Below are positions 1-11,794 of a stretch of 64,000 nucleotides of DNA, one piece after another. The notes under the pieces are model-generated. The model saw only the letters and a list, made by a program, of their open reading frames with translations. It was not told where the DNA came from and did not search any database. Source of the DNA: Antilocapra americana (lineage: Eukaryota > Chordata > Mammalia > Artiodactyla > Antilocapridae); the NCBI GenBank assembly GCA_007570785.1, contig ML664199.1, positions 22,364,748 through 22,428,747 on the forward strand, read 5' to 3'. Each line of letters begins with the position of its first letter. The stretch's first letter is position 1. The translations under genes were made by a program, and so were the position numbers.

Positions 1-231
1 GAGTCTTCCCCTTAGTCTTTCACAGAGCCTGCTCGCTCTCTGATGGCCTTTTTTGGGGGGAAGGTAGGTTGTTTTTGTCACTTTTGGGCCCTCTTTAACT
101 GAGAAAGAAGCCAGTAAAAACAGATGAGCATTTCCAAACAGGGAAGCAATGTGCCCCTTCTCTTCCATTCTCCTTCAAAGGATCATAAACAAGCTTCTGA
201 GCACTCTCACAATCTCCTCTTTGCTTTTTTC
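1..231. other. Unclassified edge sequence
   Basis: No gene, repeat family or motif is recognised in the first 231 bases. A 73-codon open frame begins at 124, but it has no recognisable domain and runs into the L1-like fossil that follows, so I do not treat it as coding. Confidence 0.5.
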
Positions 232-850
232 AAGACTTCATTATTTAAAAGCCGTTTTAGGTTCACAGCAAAATTAGGTGGAAGGTTAACACCTATAGGT
301 TTCTCCTATATCCCTGCCCTCACACAGGCAGAGCCTTCCCCATAATCAACATCTCCCATCAGAGTGATACAACTGTTCCAGCTGATGGACCAACAACAAT
401 ACATCACAATCACTCAAAGTTCATCGTTTACATTAGGGTTCACTCTTGGGCTTCCCTTGTGACTCAGCTGGTAAAGAATCAGCCTGCAATATGGGAGACT
501 TGGGTTTGATCCCTGGGTTGGGATGATCCCCTAGAGAAGGGAAAGGCTACCCACTCCAGTATTCTGGCCTGGAGAATTCCATGGACTGTATAGTCCATGG
601 GGTCGCAAAGAGTTGGACATGACTGAGCGACTTTCACTTGGTGTTACACATTCTACAGGTTCAGAGAAATGTATAATCACATGTATCCACCATTATAGTA
701 TCATACAGAGAAGTTTAACTGCTCTAAAACTCCTCTGTGCCTCTTCTACTCATCCCTCTCAAGCCCAGCTCTTCCTAGCTTTTTCTTCTCTTGTGATCTT
801 GTCTTCTTATCTTCAAACCCCCACAAGAGTAGAAAGTTTAAGAAGCACCA
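232..850. mobile_element. Old L1-like fragment, split by a SINE
   Basis: The two flanks of the SINE at 450-641 read as one continuous old interspersed repeat. The left side ends in 'gttcactcttgg' and the right side resumes with 'tgttacacattctacaggt', as in a widespread L1M-type mammalian repeat. The right half continues through 'cattatagtatcatacagag'. Orientation and exact subfamily are not certain, and the outer ends are approximate. Confidence 0.6.
450..641 (+). mobile_element. Bov-tA SINE
   Basis: This is a nearly full-length ruminant tRNA-Glu-derived SINE. It begins 'gcttcccttgtgactcagct', carries the 'gatccctgggttgggatgat' block and ends near 'gactgagcgactttcacttgg'. It interrupts an older L1-like repeat. 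A short possible target-site duplication 'cttgg' occurs at 445-449 and 637-641. It has no coding capacity, and its tRNA-like head is not a functional tRNA. Confidence 0.93.
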
Positions 851-967
851 TTAGATTTGATGTCTGAGGAAGAGAACTTACAGAATGATCAAAAGGGTAG
901 GGAAGCTCTCTCATATCCTTTAAATACTTATATTACAATTGACTGGATTTGTATTTCGAAGTCAACA
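851..967. other. Unclassified spacer
   Basis: Short AT-rich spacer between the L1-like fossil and a MIR. Nothing recognised. Confidence 0.5.
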
Positions 968-1169
968 TAATGTAGTGATTGCAAACACAAAGTGTGGACT
1001 TATACCATGTTCAAATCCTAACCAATGTTCTGTGATTCTAGGCAAGTTACTGAACCTCAGTCTACTCATCTGTAAAATTAGGATCATGGAAATATGTACA
1101 TCAAGAGGTACTTTTTAGAATTAATAAATGATACAGGTGAAATTTTTAGAACAGTGTCTAATAAATAAC
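968..1169 (+). mobile_element. MIR SINE, diverged
   Basis: It follows the MIR consensus order: 'tgtagtgattgcaaacac', 'ggcaagttactgaacctcag', 'ctactcatctgtaaaatta' and a tail with 'gaacagtgtctaataaata'. It is strongly diverged, as expected for a repeat predating placental mammals. Confidence 0.8.
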
Positions 1170-1884
1170 TTACTTCAAAATGTTGTTATTTTTGTTGCCA
1201 CTAACATAGCCCTGAAAGAGGCAGAGACTTAGGGCTACTGATTTCTTTTGCCCATGAGCAACAAACCTTCAAAGCACAAGAAAAATAGAAGCCAGCAGCT
1301 CTTAAGTTTCAGTTCATTATATTTTTATTTTCACCTAGTGGGGCAATTTGATAGTCTGCATACACATGGCAACCTTTCAGCATCATCCCAAGTGTAGGTC
1401 CTGTAGAGAGGCCTAGGACTGAAGCAGTAGGCACAAAATTCAATGCTTTTAAACAGTACTCAGAAGACAAGGAAAACACAAAGGGGTTTTGTGCTAGAAC
1501 TCTCATTTCAGTAGAACTAGAGCACAGTACTTCAAGCTTCTGTAAGTATGTGTATCTTAAATGGGAGAGTGAAGCAGTATTAGAGAGAAATCAGTCCCGT
1601 ATAAACCCTCAGGCATATACGTCAAGGCCAGAAACCTGTATGAAAAGCATTCTTTGGAAAAGGAAATATGCAAATAGAATTTAGAAGTAGAATCAGATTT
1701 CTTACCTAATAGGCCATATTGGTCATCCTTCGAGGGCACTAGAACCTTTGATGGTCCCAGTTCTGCTTGGAACCTTAGAATTAAAGGAAGAAAGTCAATG
1801 TCTCAGCATGTTCAAATATAGATGCTTGCATCTCCTGAGAGGGAATTGGCTGTCTGGGTACAACTCAAGGATGGAGTGAGCGTG
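1170..1884. other. No feature recognised
   Basis: About 700 bases with no recognised repeat, gene or RNA. Two minus-strand open frames of 60-65 codons (1309-1506 and 1557-1739) have no recognisable domain. Confidence 0.5.
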
Positions 1885-2094
1885 TGAGTGTGAAAGTTAC
1901 TCAGTCATGTCTGACTCTTTGAAAGCCCATAGACTGTAGCCTGCCAGGCTCTTCTGTCCATGGAATCCTCCAGGACAGAATACTGGAGTGGGTAGCTGTT
2001 CCCTTCTCCACAGGATCTTCCCAACCCAGGGATCGAACCCAGGTCTCCCACATTGCAGGCAGATTCTTTACCATATGAGCCACCAGGAGAAACA
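1885..2094 (-). mobile_element. Bov-tA SINE, antisense
   Basis: The plus strand reads the reverse complement of the SINE from 'gaaagttactcagtcatgtc' through 'ctgccaggctcttctgtcc' and 'gatcgaacccaggtctccc' to 'gagccaccaggaga'. It carries the frame (minus strand, ending near 1901) that gives the WRIPWTEEPGRLQSMG-type peptide. That peptide often appears as a false bovine protein prediction and is not a gene. Confidence 0.93.
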
Positions 2095-3974
2095 GCAATT
2101 GAACTGATTGAAGTTATAAACACCCACACCATGATGGCGCTGCCAGGAGGAGAAGGCAACAACCCCCAGGAACAAGAGAAGTTGCCCTCCAATCAAACTT
2201 TCACCAAGAATTAACAAGAATTTAATCTTTCCTTGGCAAATCATAGACATCTATTCAGGGTTGTTAGAGAAATCTTGATGATGATCTATAAACAGCCAGA
2301 CAGAAATATCTGGAGAGCTAACTTGAGGACCCTTTTCAAGGGTCTTCAAGACTTCTAGGGATGTGTTCATGAAGCCAGCAAAAGCTGGTGGTGGCTGTGT
2401 CTGTGTATGAAATACACATGGATGGGGGAGAAGAAAGGTGGCTCTCCAGTGTATTTCAGGGGTGGGGGTGGGGGTGGGGAATAATAATGGCTGAATTCAA
2501 CTTCCTCTTTACCCTGAATTCCAACAAATGGGTTTGTATGTAGAAACAGAAATGAAACTTTCCCAAAAACATGGTATGACTTTAGTCCAGAAAAAAATTT
2601 ATATTCTCAATCTCAGATCTAAAATCCAGTATTTCTGTTTCCTTGGTGCCCTGCAGAAGCACCTCTAACTAAAAATGTATAGGACATGGCTTCCTGCATG
2701 AGAATTTTGTTTTTTTTCTCTTACATATAGCAATTTAAATATCCATCATGGTGCACAAAGTCCACTTTCCCCACACAATCTTCATTCTAACTGATTCTAG
2801 AGACACAAACCTCTCTGTTTCTCATCTGTTTCATAGGTGTTCTGCCCAGGGTCCTGAAAGAAGCAGCCCAGCATGCATGACCTCTTCTCTCCAGTCACTC
2901 TTCCCCATTACAACTGTTTGGCCAGGAGTAGACACATGACCTAGGCTGCCTCAGATTCCTTCACCCAGGAATTTGAAATAGGGAAACTGGGATTTGCATT
3001 ACTTTGATGTGGGAAATATGAGCTGAACAGTCACATATCAATAGATCTGTAGGTTAAGGCCACCATTTGAAGGCAGCGACAATGCGCCATGTATAAGCAG
3101 ATATGTAAACAGAAACTGGTCATCAGAGATGAAAATGAAGCAGAGCAGCAAAGAGAAGCTGAGAGCAGAGACAGTGGGGTGAGAGAGGAGTGAGGAGATG
3201 CCCACTTCTGCTGTCATATCTGTGAGGCAAAGCTCTATTAGTACCTGCGGGTTTCAGGAGATGCTTGTGGAGTCTTTCGAAAACACCTACTTTAAGCTTA
3301 TTTAAGTTAGATTCTCTTCGTGCCACCTAATTCCTAAAACACATATTAAGTCATATGTAGACACATGATGGCATAAACTTCAATATACCTTGCTATGATT
3401 CAAAAGGCTGCACACCATCTTAAAGAATTTCCCTGCATTGATACTGGGCAAGTGTGAACAACATGGGAGTTCAGATGACCAAGAACTTGCAATAATGAGA
3501 AAACTAAATGGTTGTCTGTGAACTAGGCACTGAACAGCTCAGAGGAAGGAGCTATTTTCCTCCCAGCATTGTTTCCTGAGATGTTCGTAAACATGTCAAT
3601 GCAGTTAGGTAGCACAGTGGTAAGCACTGTGTCAACCCAGAGAGGGAGATAAAAATCACCATGGATGATGATGCTAATTGCTGTCTTCATTTGTGGCACA
3701 ATTTGCTTTAGAGAACAAAGCTAAGTATCCCCTGGTCCTTGGAGACAGCTCCTTTGAATTGGGGCTTAATGAACATTACAAAGTCCATTTCATAGAAAAG
3801 AAATGGGAGAAGCAAGCTCTTGCCCATCATAAAGGATCTCCTTCTAATTTACTAACTGTCCCATCAAAAAGCAGATGGGCATTATGACATGTGTGGGTAT
3901 AATTAATAAATATGTATGAAAATCCATAAGTGATTATGCTCTGGATTTAACTGTCAACATTCGTTGAACAAGCA
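2095..3974. other. Mostly unclassified sequence
   Basis: No gene is seen. A G-rich tract is listed separately. The stretch from about 2920 to 3190 ('gccaggagtagacacatgac ...') resembles an old dispersed mammalian repeat that I cannot name. The rest shows nothing recognisable. Confidence 0.5.
2459..2479 (+). repeat. (GGGGGT)n tract / G-quadruplex motif
   Basis: Four uninterrupted G runs of 4, 5, 5 and 4 bases are separated by single T residues. This fits the canonical G-quadruplex pattern with one-nucleotide loops, the type generally found most stable in vitro. Confidence 0.85.
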
Positions 3975-4141
3975 TTTAGGGTATGGGAGATTTGATTTGA
4001 ACTCTGCTACTTATTAGCCAAGTGACTTTGTGTGAGTCTTAGATCTCACATCAATAAAATAATTATAATAATACCAACTTTATTGGTGTGAGATTTAAAC
4101 GACATAATTATCTGTTAAGCATAGTCCATGGTAGGAATTGA
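3975..4141 (+). mobile_element. MIR SINE, diverged
   Basis: 'gggagatttgatttgaactc', 'gctacttattagccaagtga' and 'gttaagcatagtccatggta' occur in MIR order. The copy is old and AT-biased. Confidence 0.7.
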
Positions 4142-4228
4142 AAAATGTGCCATGAGATCATACTCCATACCAAACACTTTCACAGATTAACCATTAACAA
4201 AATCCTAAATGTAAGCTTTTTAATATAA

Positions 4229-4354
4229 TCAGTGAAGGAAATGGCAACCCACTTTGGCAGTCTTGCCTGGGAAATCCCATGGACAGAGAATCCTGGCAGG
4301 CTACAGTCCGTTGGGTCACCAACTGGACATGACTTAGAGGCTAAACAACAACAA
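4229..4354 (+). mobile_element. Bov-A/Bov-tA SINE, 5'-truncated
   Basis: Only the 3' half is present: 'gaaggaaatggcaacccact', 'gggaaatcccatggacagag', 'ggctacagtccgttgggtc' and the tail 'ctaaacaacaacaa'. The tRNA-derived head is missing. Confidence 0.88.
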
Positions 4355-7300
4355 TTAGAAAGAACTATCTTAAAAGAATTCCTTCCAATTCTGTCTAATG
4401 TTTCACTCTGATAAATTCATTGATATCTACATAAACCTAGAATATCCCCCTTCCTCAGGCCCCTTTGTTTTCATCAAAAGCCACCTTTGCTCACCCTCCT
4501 AGAGACCACAGCTTTCCCTATTTCACATCTTCCCCACCCTCAACCACCATCCATATTCTGCATCTTTTCTAAAAAACAAAAACGACACCAAGTCATGAAT
4601 AATACGGTGGCCCCTTCTTGAAAAGCCACTCTGCTATTTTAAAACCCTAGGAAGGCATCTTTATCCTATTGAATCAGGTATTGCCTTAGTCATTGTTTTC
4701 CTGTTAACTGTCCCTTGATGCTCAAACTAAATGAACCCTCATCCCTTCTCTTCCACCCTGGCTTTCACCCTGGCTTCCCCAAAGACTATGCATGAGATCA
4801 TTCCCCAAGGATCTTCCTTCATGAAAGAGGCAACATGAAGCTTCCATTAGGAAGCTTCTCTCCAACAGCAGAGCAGAATGTTAGCGACAGAGCCCAACAA
4901 GGTACACACACCCCCCTAGCAGTGGTTTAAAGGATAACAGCTTTGCTTTGGGCACAGGTCAGGGGAACTTTGGTGTGGAGAACAGGTGGACTACCTGACA
5001 ACCAGCAGGCAGCCTTGCTTTTGACTACCGCCATTTTAAATCAGGATATTTGGCAAATCATTAATGTCTGCTACTTATTAAACAGAGGAAAGTTCAAAAG
5101 CACATTCATGTTTTTCTCCCAGCCTCCCAGGTGGTAGCTGTTTCAAGCAGCAACCTTTTCACTTCGTGCAGCAAGACTTGTAAACTTCCTGTGGCTAAAA
5201 CCATGTTTTCTAACTGAGTGCCCACAACTGAGCTGCAGCCTTTCAAGAGTGGCAAAACCCATATGTGAACGTCTGTCTGAGGGCTTGCCATTCCCTCTCC
5301 TTGCAAGTTTATTGTTGAAATTACTGAAATGTACACAAATGACTGCATTTGAAGGTGAAATTTGGTGGAAAAATAAAGATATAATAGAATTCTTTCTTAA
5401 ATAATTTCCTGGTGTGATGTCTGTCTGAAAAAATGAAGTGAAATTATATGATGTCAAAAAATCATGTTTCAAAATGATTGACAACATGTGAATGTTTTGC
5501 ATTGTGAAATGAGGTGGAAAATTTTAATTGCATGATGGGAGGACATAATATTTATTAGAACCTTGTAACTACAGAGGATTGCAATGAAGAGGACACAATT
5601 TTAAATTTGGCGTTAATATGTCAAGTCTAAATCTTAAATGAACATGCAGGAGTAAAATTCCCTATCAAAGCCTTTTCTTAGAATGTATGATTAAGTTTTC
5701 AGAGACTAATAACTAAACAGGATGGAGGTGTGGGGCACGTCCATAGGCTGACAAAGAGGCTCGCTAGTCTGCATTCATATTCAATTCTGAATGGTGTTGC
5801 CACACAACACATGCCTGGGTCAGACACAGATAAAACTGATCCTTGAGCAGGGCTTACAAGAGAACTGGTTGTTTTGCTGAAGACTGAGAACTTGTAAAGA
5901 ATGCAGAGAATGGGAGAAAGGACTGGAAATTAAACAGAGTGAGAAAAAGATACATAAAGAAATACATATAACTGGGAAAACAAAGATCTACAGCCAAATT
6001 ATCCTTTAACTCAACTGTGAATGCAAATGACTCAGCTGAGAGTGGCAAATGGCATCCACATTTGTTGTTCTACTTGCCCACTTATAAGAAGACCAGAGAG
6101 GGCAAATAGTAAACAAATGAGAAGAGTGGCCCAGCCCTCCTAACAGATAGCCTCATAGCCCTCAATACCTTAATAATAAAAGAAAAAAGGCTCTGCTTCC
6201 CTGAAGGAAAGTATTGAGGCCAAGGCGGAAGCAGGCTTCTCTCTACTCTCCCTTCTGACACTCCCAGAAGTCAGGGGCTTTATTGATCAGATCAGAGATG
6301 GTAGGAAAACTCTCTTCCATCCTGCCCCAAACTCCACCACTCAAGGAAATGCTGCCTCTAGGTCTGTAATAACTGCAGCAAAAGAGTGCTTCCTTTTCGT
6401 GGGGAGGGGAGGCATTTCTGGGGACATCTAAGACTGCCAGCATCAAGATCATTACTAAGATTGTAAGAAAAGAGACATTTAAAAAAAAAATTGCTACAAT
6501 ACCAAGCAGGAAAATGATAGGGAAGCATCTCTTTCTCTCTCCCTCTCTCTCTTTCTGTCTCTGAGGTAGATACTGTGCTTCCCATGAATATGGCAAGGAC
6601 ATAAATCACCGAGTTGGAAATCCTAGAGGGTCAGTGAATGGGTCTATAACTAGTGGAGCAGAAGAGGTCAGAAATTAAAATGGTTAGCAATGAGCAATAA
6701 GAAATCTGAGCAAGGCTTAAAGAGGAGTTGGAAATAGATACTTTATAGCCTCTTTCTTGCAGAATTGAGGAGCTGAGCTGAGAGTAAAAGAACAAAGATT
6801 TGGCTAAGAAAATAGGAAGTCACCATCTTGTGATCCATTTTTCTCTCACAGACCTGTGTTTTGTGTTTCTATTTATCGCAATGTGACAGGTACTTGAAAA
6901 CCAAACATTTAATAATGTGCATACAAATGTACCCCTTCTTTTAAAGTATCTTTGCTTTCCTGGATATGATTAGTACATGAAAAATTTCTACCAGATAAAT
7001 ACAATATTTTTCCATATAGTCTCTACATTAATTGTTAACCAAAATAATTTTCTTTTCTTGCGGTAAAGATAATCATTCCAATAAAATTAACACCTCATCT
7101 CATGTATATAATGCAAGGCCCAAAATTTCTTAAATGTACTGATTCCCTCCCAGAGAAGAGAGTTTAAATAGTGTGAATTCAAAACTTCAGCAGCTTCTAA
7201 ATTGCAAGCCACCTAAGACTTATCTTCCACCTGCTCATATTTGCTGCATTCTGATCAGAGAGGGAATTTGCATCTCTGAACCAACAGATATAAAGTGCAC

Positions 7301-8119
7301 AAGAACACCACGAAGTAATTACAAGTTTATGACATCATCTTAATATTACAAGGGAGAGAATGAAAGGCCCGAGAGAAACGTGCGATTTCCCTTTTGGGAA
7401 AACATTAATGGATGCTTACAATCTGTTTTCTTTTGTTTGGATGTTACAACCAATAATACACTTTTATGTCTATAAATAAAGACTAAAGTTGAATAAATCC
7501 AACAAACCCCTGAGCCTGCAGCCTGGTATCTTGACTCACATTCAAGGCCAAGATTTATGAGTCACTTGCAGAGAATAAGTTGAAGCTGCAAGATTTGGGG
7601 GGAAATTATTCCACATGGCGATTATTTGGGGGAGTGATTATGCATGCACACCTGATCACCATGTCACCTGTTCCAGCTCGTCCGACATGATAAAACATGG
7701 CAATTTTCTCTATTTCCCTTTGCTTGCACAACGGAAACTGATGCACACAACCTCACACCATTCATTTTTAAATGCACTTCTTTGTCAGAGGCATCCCTAG
7801 CTTGCCACGTTAACTCTGACTTCTGGAGATGTTGGGCAATGATTCATGTAAACGTCTTGATAACTGCACAGGTAAATGAGGGACACCAACACTAACAACC
7901 AACAGTCGAAAATAACTGCTTTCTGGAAAGGTATTCCCCATACTCGTGCTTTTCTCTTGGACCGTATTTGCTACCTCCAATCCCCAACTCTCCACACACC
8001 CACTTTACACGTGTTAAACCACAACTAGGGCCATTGGGAAAATCCTCCCGGGTTGTTCTAGCCCACTTCTCCTGCACAGGGGTGTCTTCAGAAAAGAGGG
8101 GGCTTTCCTTCCCTTCAGA
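4355..8119. other. Long repeat-poor stretch
   Basis: About 3.7 kb in which I recognise no gene and no transposable element. It contains a pyrimidine-rich tract (6526-6564) and two blocks with the look of constrained non-coding DNA (4930-5115 and 7170-7700). Open frames of up to 119 codons (5143-5502 and 6243-6602, both minus) have no recognisable domains. Confidence 0.5.
6526..6564. repeat. (CT)n-rich low-complexity tract
   Basis: Run of C and T ('ctctttctctctccctctct...') with few interruptions. The 83-119-codon minus-strand frames here get their Arg/Glu-rich stretches from it. Confidence 0.8.
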
Positions 8120-8700
8120 TGAGTTCCTCGACTGTTTTAACTGTCCCAAAATACTTGGAATTCTTCCAGGGACAGGGCCTTAGCCACCTCCCCAGGCAGT
8201 TCACCTCAGTGCCTAATTGCCCTTATGGGAAGAAATGTTTCCCAATGTCTTCAAACCAACATCTTCCCCTTTCTGTAGTTTCAAGTTGTTACTTCTTATT
8301 AGACCATTCTCAACCACTGCAAATAATCCCCTTCTTTGCTAAAAAGTATTATTGCTCAAATATGTGTAAACAGTTAACAGAGGCTTCCGTCTCTCCAGCT
8401 CCTTTCCCTGAAAGCTTTAAATGCTCCTCTAACCTTTCTTTAGAGGTCATCTCTTCTAATCCTTTTCTCTTTTCTTGTCACCCTTCTCTGAGTTCTCTCC
8501 AGTTAACAGGACTGATGTTCTCTTTATAAGGAGGTCCCCCAAACACTGTGCCATGCTCCATGAGCGGCTGCCAGAAGAGGCATGATTAGAGAAACTCCAT
8601 TTTCCTATAAGCAACACCCTCCTTCTCTGCTGAGTGCCCCAGTAGAGCATTTGTCTTTTTCACAGCTGCACTACATTATCTAAATACACTATCAGTCCCA
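8120..8700 (-). mobile_element. CR1/L3-family LINE 3' fossil, antisense
   Basis: The plus strand reads the reverse complement of a CR1-type 3' region in consensus order: 'cttccagggacagggcctta', 'ccccaggcagttcacctcag', 'ggaagaaatgtttcccaatg', 'cttctctgagttctctccag', then 'gtcccccaaacactgtgcca' and 'gcatttgtctttttcacagc'. Agreement is patchy, as expected for an element predating the mammalian radiation. The 136-codon plus frame at 8119-8529 is an antisense by-product. Confidence 0.72.
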
Positions 8701-11700
8701 ATTCCTTCTCCCATTTGTCTCTTGAAGACATATTCATCTAACCCAGTGTATTACTTGGCTTCCTATTTACCCCAGTCCCTTGAGCCCCCAAACCCAGATT
8801 GTTCACAACTTGAATCCAAGACTCCTTGAGCAATTAAAAGAAAGCTTGAACTCCTTCAGTTATCAGGGCCCTAGTCTATAATAAACTAGACACAGGTAAT
8901 CGTTAGCTGTGACCCTTTTATTTACAATGCCATCAGATTGGGTTTATTTTTACAGCATTGTTAGAGATTAAGAGCAAAGCTTCTGTCTTCATCACATTGG
9001 TTTTACTGTGGGTTAGGACCTACGGTGCCCCACTTCATTTCCTGAGACCCAAGCAATGAGCACAGAATCATTTCTAGTAAGTTCTGACTCTGATTAAAAA
9101 ACAATCTTTATGAAATAGAAGCTAATAAAATTGCTTTCCTAATTACCCAGAGCTAGTTCATTTCCCAGCAAATATAATAAAATAGAGTTACTTGGCTCCG
9201 ATTCACAAAATCTGAACCCAAGCTCATTATTAAGGCATTTAGCAGGGAAAAAAAGCATGTGTGCATAAGATGCTGTCCCATCAAGCAGAATGCAAGAAGT
9301 CTTTTGAAGTTTAGACCTTTGAAGTTCGAAGTTATTGCTGCATTTTTTTTTAATGCAGGTATTTCTGCTACGAAAAAATATACATTGGAGTCATTTATAT
9401 TAGTGGAGCAGAGTACATATCCCAGTATAATCTTTGGAGGAGGATTTTTGTTGAGAACAGCAAATCTACTTAAGAAAAATATTTAGATCCTTTACATTGT
9501 ACTTGCTATTCTGCAGGGCTATTGTACAAGGCAGAAAGACTTTTACGTAAAAGAATAGAGTAGCTCATGTCCCAGGGCTACTGCCATGGCTTAGGCCACT
9601 CACAAATCTCTTTCATCTATTTAAAGTGTGAAATTCTGATGAGCATAAATGTATGAAAATGTTTAGGGGTTGTTTTATTTTCCTCTCAATATCCTATCAT
9701 TCATTAACATGGACATGATTTGCTAATATTTCTAATACATGTATGAATAACTCTACTAACAGAGGTTTAAAATGTTCCATTCTCAGGGGGAAAGAATACA
9801 ATTATCAAAATTAAGAGATACTTTAAGAAGGGCATATCTATTAACTAAAGGGGAGTTATTCACATGGCAGAATCAGGTTGGTCAACAGAGGAAATTGCTC
9901 CTCTGCTTGGCAATATGACACACCCTTTTTTGTGATCTTGCCAATAAAGTTACAGCTCAGGGTAACTGAAACATTAAAGTAAATACAGCCAGGACTGACT
10001 CAGAAACAAGAGCCAAGCCCCTATGGCCAGCACTAGGGATGCTAAAGTTTTCTTTCTCCTCTTTGGGTATTTGCCTAAAACCAATCTCTTAGAGCTCAGG
10101 CTAACAAATTTGAAATGGGGAAAGAAACTGCCTCCGTCTTCTACCAGGGAGTGCAGCTCTTTTTGGGGAAATTTGTGAAATTCCACCCCCTGGGCAAAAA
10201 CCATGGCTTTTTGTCAATATGCCCCGGGTGGAAATCTGACATTTCCATAATGATATGACAGATTTCCATCTGGGAAAACTGCCTTCTGTTTTCACAATGA
10301 ATTTGAAGCAAGAATGAAAAATCTTTCACTTTTGTCTATAAAACTATTTAAAAGAAAAAAATCTGCACTTTTCCTGCCTTGAAATAATGGAGTGGATATT
10401 AAATGAGAAAAATCTGTAACTATTTTGAGTTCAATCAAATCATCAGTGATACTTAGAAAGAAAGAGAAGGGAACTATGTAGAGAATAAATCCTTCCAGAC
10501 AAATTTGTTACTGTTTTTTGATAGTTACTAGCAGATGAAAGGAATAATGTACGCCTAGCAATAAGTGAATGTACATCAACTATATACAGCTGGAATTCAA
10601 AAAGAAAGATTGACAGAGGGCATCAGTAAGTCTATTTTATGAAACTGGTTTTAATTGATTTTGATGGGAGTATTGTCACATGGATTGAAAAATTGGTGAA
10701 AGATGATAAACAGAATAGCAACGAATGAAAAGCAGAGGGGATGGATGGCATCGGGGTTAAGGTGAGTTTTGATCTCATTTCTCATTTTTAGAAATGCAAC
10801 AGGAGAGTAGCGATCTGGACAAAAATGGAATATGCAAATGTACTAAATGAATGGTGCTTCAATTGCCAATGAGCGCTTAAAAATGGAATCTCCTTAGAGA
10901 AGTAGGAGGTAGAGGTCTGAGGAGAGAGGGAAATAAAAACCTAAGTAGGGCCTAGGAAAACTGGAGCCAGGACGTTTTAAGGGGAAACTATCAAATACAC
11001 AAAATGAGTAAGCAGCTCACAGGCTTTTAAAGACTTATCCTGGCTCAACATTTGAATTTGCTTGCAGTTTTGTTTTGTTTGCAAGGGATGGGGGTAGGGT
11101 TGCACTCTCCCAGCCCTCGTCTTACTCAAGTTGTCAAGTCCTTGAGTGAGAATCAGGGACTCGGGTAAGGTGGAATTTTTTTTTTTTCCTATGAAAAGTT
11201 AATGATCCCAGCCCCTGAGAAAACCAGACTATTTTCTTTAATGCCTTAAGGTAAACGAAACTCACACTTTCTTCTCACCACCTGGGAAGTCCATGAACCG
11301 CTGCTGTTGCTTTTGGTGGTAAGCATGGTGTGTTGATGTTTTTTCAGTAAGACCTGTAGAGTAAGACGACCATCCTGCGGGTCTGAAGTCCACCAACCAA
11401 TTGAAAGTAAACACAGAAGCAGACAGGATTACAGAAGAAATCAGAGGTGAAAGGAGTGGAGGAAGTGATTTGCTGGAGAAAGGCAAGTGTGTCCTCATGA
11501 TTAACACCAGGTCGGCATGCTGCGAGAAGAACGACACAGACACAGTGAACGTGCGGCATCCGGGTTGCCGGCACATTCTAATGAGCACGATGGTCAAATG
11601 CCCTGGGTTTGCCATATGTTGTGGCCATATGCATATCTGGTGAACCAGATGCCCTGCTTTTTTTTCCCCATATTGCACCATTTTTCTCACAGCATAAAGA

Positions 11701-11794
11701 CATGGCTTAAGTGAGAATCAGGAGGGGGCAGGGGGTAGGCAAAGATAGCTTGTTATTCCAAAAGGGTGTCGGAAAGAAAACATCCATAACTCCA
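8701..11794. other. Repeat-poor unclassified stretch
   Basis: Around 3 kb without recognised genes or transposons. Short homopolymers occur (a T run near 11177-11188). Open frames up to 142 codons (11262-11690, minus) overlap others on the opposite strand and have no recognisable domain. The block at 9090-9260 is AT-rich with homeodomain-like cores. Confidence 0.5.

Noticed and set aside
450..641. tRNA-like heads of Bov-tA and CHR SINEs as tRNA genes
   Set aside because: The tRNA-Glu similarity is that of the SINE family. The copies lack a complete cloverleaf and are part of longer retroposons.
5403..5520. Possible AT-rich transposon near 5.4 kb
   Set aside because: Repeated 'aaaatgaagtg/gaaatgaggtgg' words are visible, but no terminal repeats or family match could be established.
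8119..8529. 136-codon plus-strand frame
   Set aside because: Lies antisense to a CR1/L3 fossil. The peptide has no domain.
11262..11690. 142-codon minus frame with overlapping opposite-strand frames
   Set aside because: Three or more competing frames over the same bases and no recognisable domain.
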